From: Ilex aquifolium
Taxonomy: Eukaryota; Streptophyta; Magnoliopsida; Aquifoliales; Aquifoliaceae
Direction: 5' to 3'
Assembly: GCA_951799425.1 (NCBI GenBank)
Contig: OX637404.1
Coordinates: 23,060,545-23,124,544, forward strand
Length of the DNA stretch: 64,000 bases
A model generated the notes under the pieces. The model saw only the letters and a list, made by a program, of their open reading frames with translations, was not told where the DNA came from and searched no databases. The position numbers and the translations under genes are program-made. Shown piece after piece: positions 62,400-64,000 of this stretch. How positions within the stretch are numbered: position 1 is the stretch's first letter; every line of letters begins with the position of its first letter.

Positions 62400-63669
62400 A
62401 TGAATTGTTATCCTAATATTTTAGGAGAGATCCTCAATATTGAAAAAAAAAAAGATAATGATGACTTGGATATGTTGTATGCTGCAACTAGAAGGTCAGA
62501 AGGGTCTAGTCAAGAACGGATAAGATTGCATCGTGGTTCCGTTCCAGGCCACAGAATAGTTAATCGTGGTAGAGTTGAAGGTCACGAAAGACTCTATCAT
62601 CACTATTTTGCTACCTCTTGTGTATATGAAGGTTTTTCCGAAGGAGGTTTTGAATGAGTCGTACTCTTTTTCTCCGAATTGTAAATAAGATTGAACAATA
62701 CGATCCATACTTCATCCAAACAACAAATGCCGTTGGAGTTCTCGGTTTGTCATCCCTTCAAAAGATAACAACTGCTTATAGAATTCTTGTTTACGGAACA
62801 CCGGTAGATTCTGTGGATGAATACATCAGAATTGGAGAAAGCACTGCCATACAGAGTCTGAGAAGGTTTGTAAAAGTTGTTAGTGCAGTGTTTGGCGACC
62901 ATTACCTGAGGTCACCAAATAACATCGATATTGCTCGATTGCTACAGACGGGGGAACAACTTGACTTTCCCGGCATGTTAGAGAGTATTGATTGCATGCA
63001 TTGGAAGTGGAAAAATTGTTCTACCGCGTGGCAAAGTATGTATATTGGTCATTGTCATGAACCAACAATCATTTTAAAAGTTGTGGCTTCTCAAGATCTT
63101 TGGATATGATATGCATTCTTTGGGCTTCCTGGTTCGCTGAATGACATAAATGTTCTAGATAGGTCTCCTGTTTTTGCATTATTAGCAAATGGGCATGCTC
63201 CTCCAGTCAACTATATAATTAATGGTCATGAGTATACAATGGGATATTATCTAGCTGATGATATTTATCCAAACTGGTCGACATTTGTAAAAACAATTCC
63301 CTGTCCACAAGGTTTGAAGAAAAAATATTTTGCTAAAGCACAAGAGTCGGCAAGAAAATATGTAGAGCGAACATTTGGAGTACTTCAAGCCCGTTTTGCA
63401 ATCGTGCATGGACCAGCACGCTTTTGGGATGAAAAAACACTTGCTGATATTATGAAAGCGTGCATAATATGGTCATTGAGGATGAAGGAGATATTGGTAA
63501 CAATGACTTTGATGGAAGTGATGCAAATCCGCCTGTAGAAGTGTCGCATGCGTATACACCAGAATTGGAAGACTTCATGCAAATCCATTGTCAGATCAGG
63601 GACAATTTTACTCATTCTCAACTGCAGTCAGATCTTATCGAGCATTTGTGGGAACGACATGGCGACTAA
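62400..63669 (+). pseudogene. PIF/Harbinger transposase (HARBI1-like), broken
   Basis: The DDE nuclease that would cut and paste the element. N-terminal part: RGSVPGHRIVNRGRVEGHER, then YHHYFA. Central part: RTLFLRIVNKIE, AYRILVYGTPVDSVDEYIRI, catalytic LESIDCMHW, then FFGLPGSLNDINVL, and a KYVERTFGVLQARFAIV segment. C-terminal part: HNMVIEDEGD to IEHLWERHGD. Visible lesions: a frame change and a TGA near 62650, a TGA at 63107-63109 (probably from Trp in LWIW), and a small deletion with frame change near 63465. It cannot make a full transposase. The order and motifs are otherwise complete. Confidence 0.88.
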
Positions 63670-63894
63670 TAATTTTCTCAATTTCAATTTCAAGTTGTAT
63701 TTTCAATTCCAATTTCATGTTGTATTTTCAACTCCAACTCCAACTCCAATTTCAATTTCATATTGTATTTTCAATTACAATTTCAATTTGAAGTTGTACT
63801 TTCAATTTTCATACATAATAGCAACATAATAAATAATGACTACAAATTAAAAAATAATAGCAACATAATAAATAACGACTAAAAATTAAAACCC

Positions 63895-64000
63895 CGTTTT
63901 TTCATAATCTCTATCTTCAGGTTATTTCAATATGTTGCAAAAATTGGGTCCATGCCAGTAGTGTCAGTTTCCATGATTTTTATTTCATTCTGCATTTCAT
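63895..64000 (-). pseudogene. Possible Harbinger ORF1 (Myb/NAM-like) C-terminal end
   Basis: The minus-strand translation reads EMQNEIKIMETDTTGMDPIF, then a stop, then NNLKIEIMKKRGF. PIF/Harbinger accessory proteins often end this way (a MDTS-x-M-x-P pattern followed by IMKKRG). Convergent placement to the transposase fits the family. The rest is outside the window, and one in-frame stop is seen. Confidence 0.45.

Larger units (their letters stand above)
61939..64000 (+). mobile_element. PIF/Harbinger DNA transposon, runs off the window
   Basis: The left terminal repeat GAGCAACTCCAAGGGGAGTT follows a TTA target site, as usual for PIF/Harbinger. A HARBI1-type transposase lies on the plus strand, and an ORF1-like tail appears on the minus strand at the window edge. 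The right terminal repeat is outside the window. Confidence 0.85.

Overview
This window is nuclear DNA from a higher plant, most likely a woody eudicot; the species cannot be named from sequence. Grounds: AT-rich intergenic DNA, intron-split genes with GT-AG borders, and plant-type mobile DNA (a Ty1/copia element of Ale/Retrofit type, L1-like LINEs, tRNA-derived SINEs, hAT, Mutator-like and PIF/Harbinger elements).

The host genes are a tandem array of four cytochrome P450 genes, all on the minus strand: A (622-11253), B (37821-44267), C (48322-53180) and D (56139-61069). Each has nine exons with the same phases, and predicted proteins are 485, 486, 489 and 486 residues. All four look intact. 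They have an N-terminal membrane anchor, an ExxR motif, a PDRW/PERW-type motif and the haem loop FGGGxRICAG. They belong to the CYP85 clan and look closest to the CYP88/CYP729 group (ent-kaurenoic acid oxidase or beta-amyrin 11-oxidase-like), so oxidation of a diterpenoid or triterpenoid is the best guess; the substrate is unknown. B and C are the most similar pair. The TATA region and a GGAATCATTC-like motif just upstream are shared.

The rest is mobile DNA, much of it inside P450 introns. Gene A carries a full-length sense-oriented LINE that begins about six bases after the exon 2 splice donor. Gene B carries a decayed antisense LINE in intron 5 and a Mutator-like MITE in intron 3. Gene C has a hAT-type element in intron 2 holding a fragment of a pentatricopeptide-repeat (PPR) gene. 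Gene D has a related hAT element in intron 5, nested in an older repeat.

The 26 kb between A and B hold a nearly pristine copia element (17613-22272), a 790-base CCA-rich low-complexity block, two solo LTRs, a SINE, hAT elements and a decayed PIF/Harbinger element. They also hold two copies of sequence resembling the upstream flank of the P450 genes with no P450 gene attached, a likely trace of lost array members. Between B and C lies a LINE remnant with a mini-SINE in it. Between C and D is a run of small inverted-repeat elements, one inserted in another of its own family. The right edge is a PIF/Harbinger transposon with a broken transposase that runs off the window.

No tRNA, rRNA, CRISPR array or prokaryotic feature was seen. 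Exon borders were placed by hand from splice signals and from comparison of the four paralogues. Family assignments come from recognition of motifs, not from a database search.
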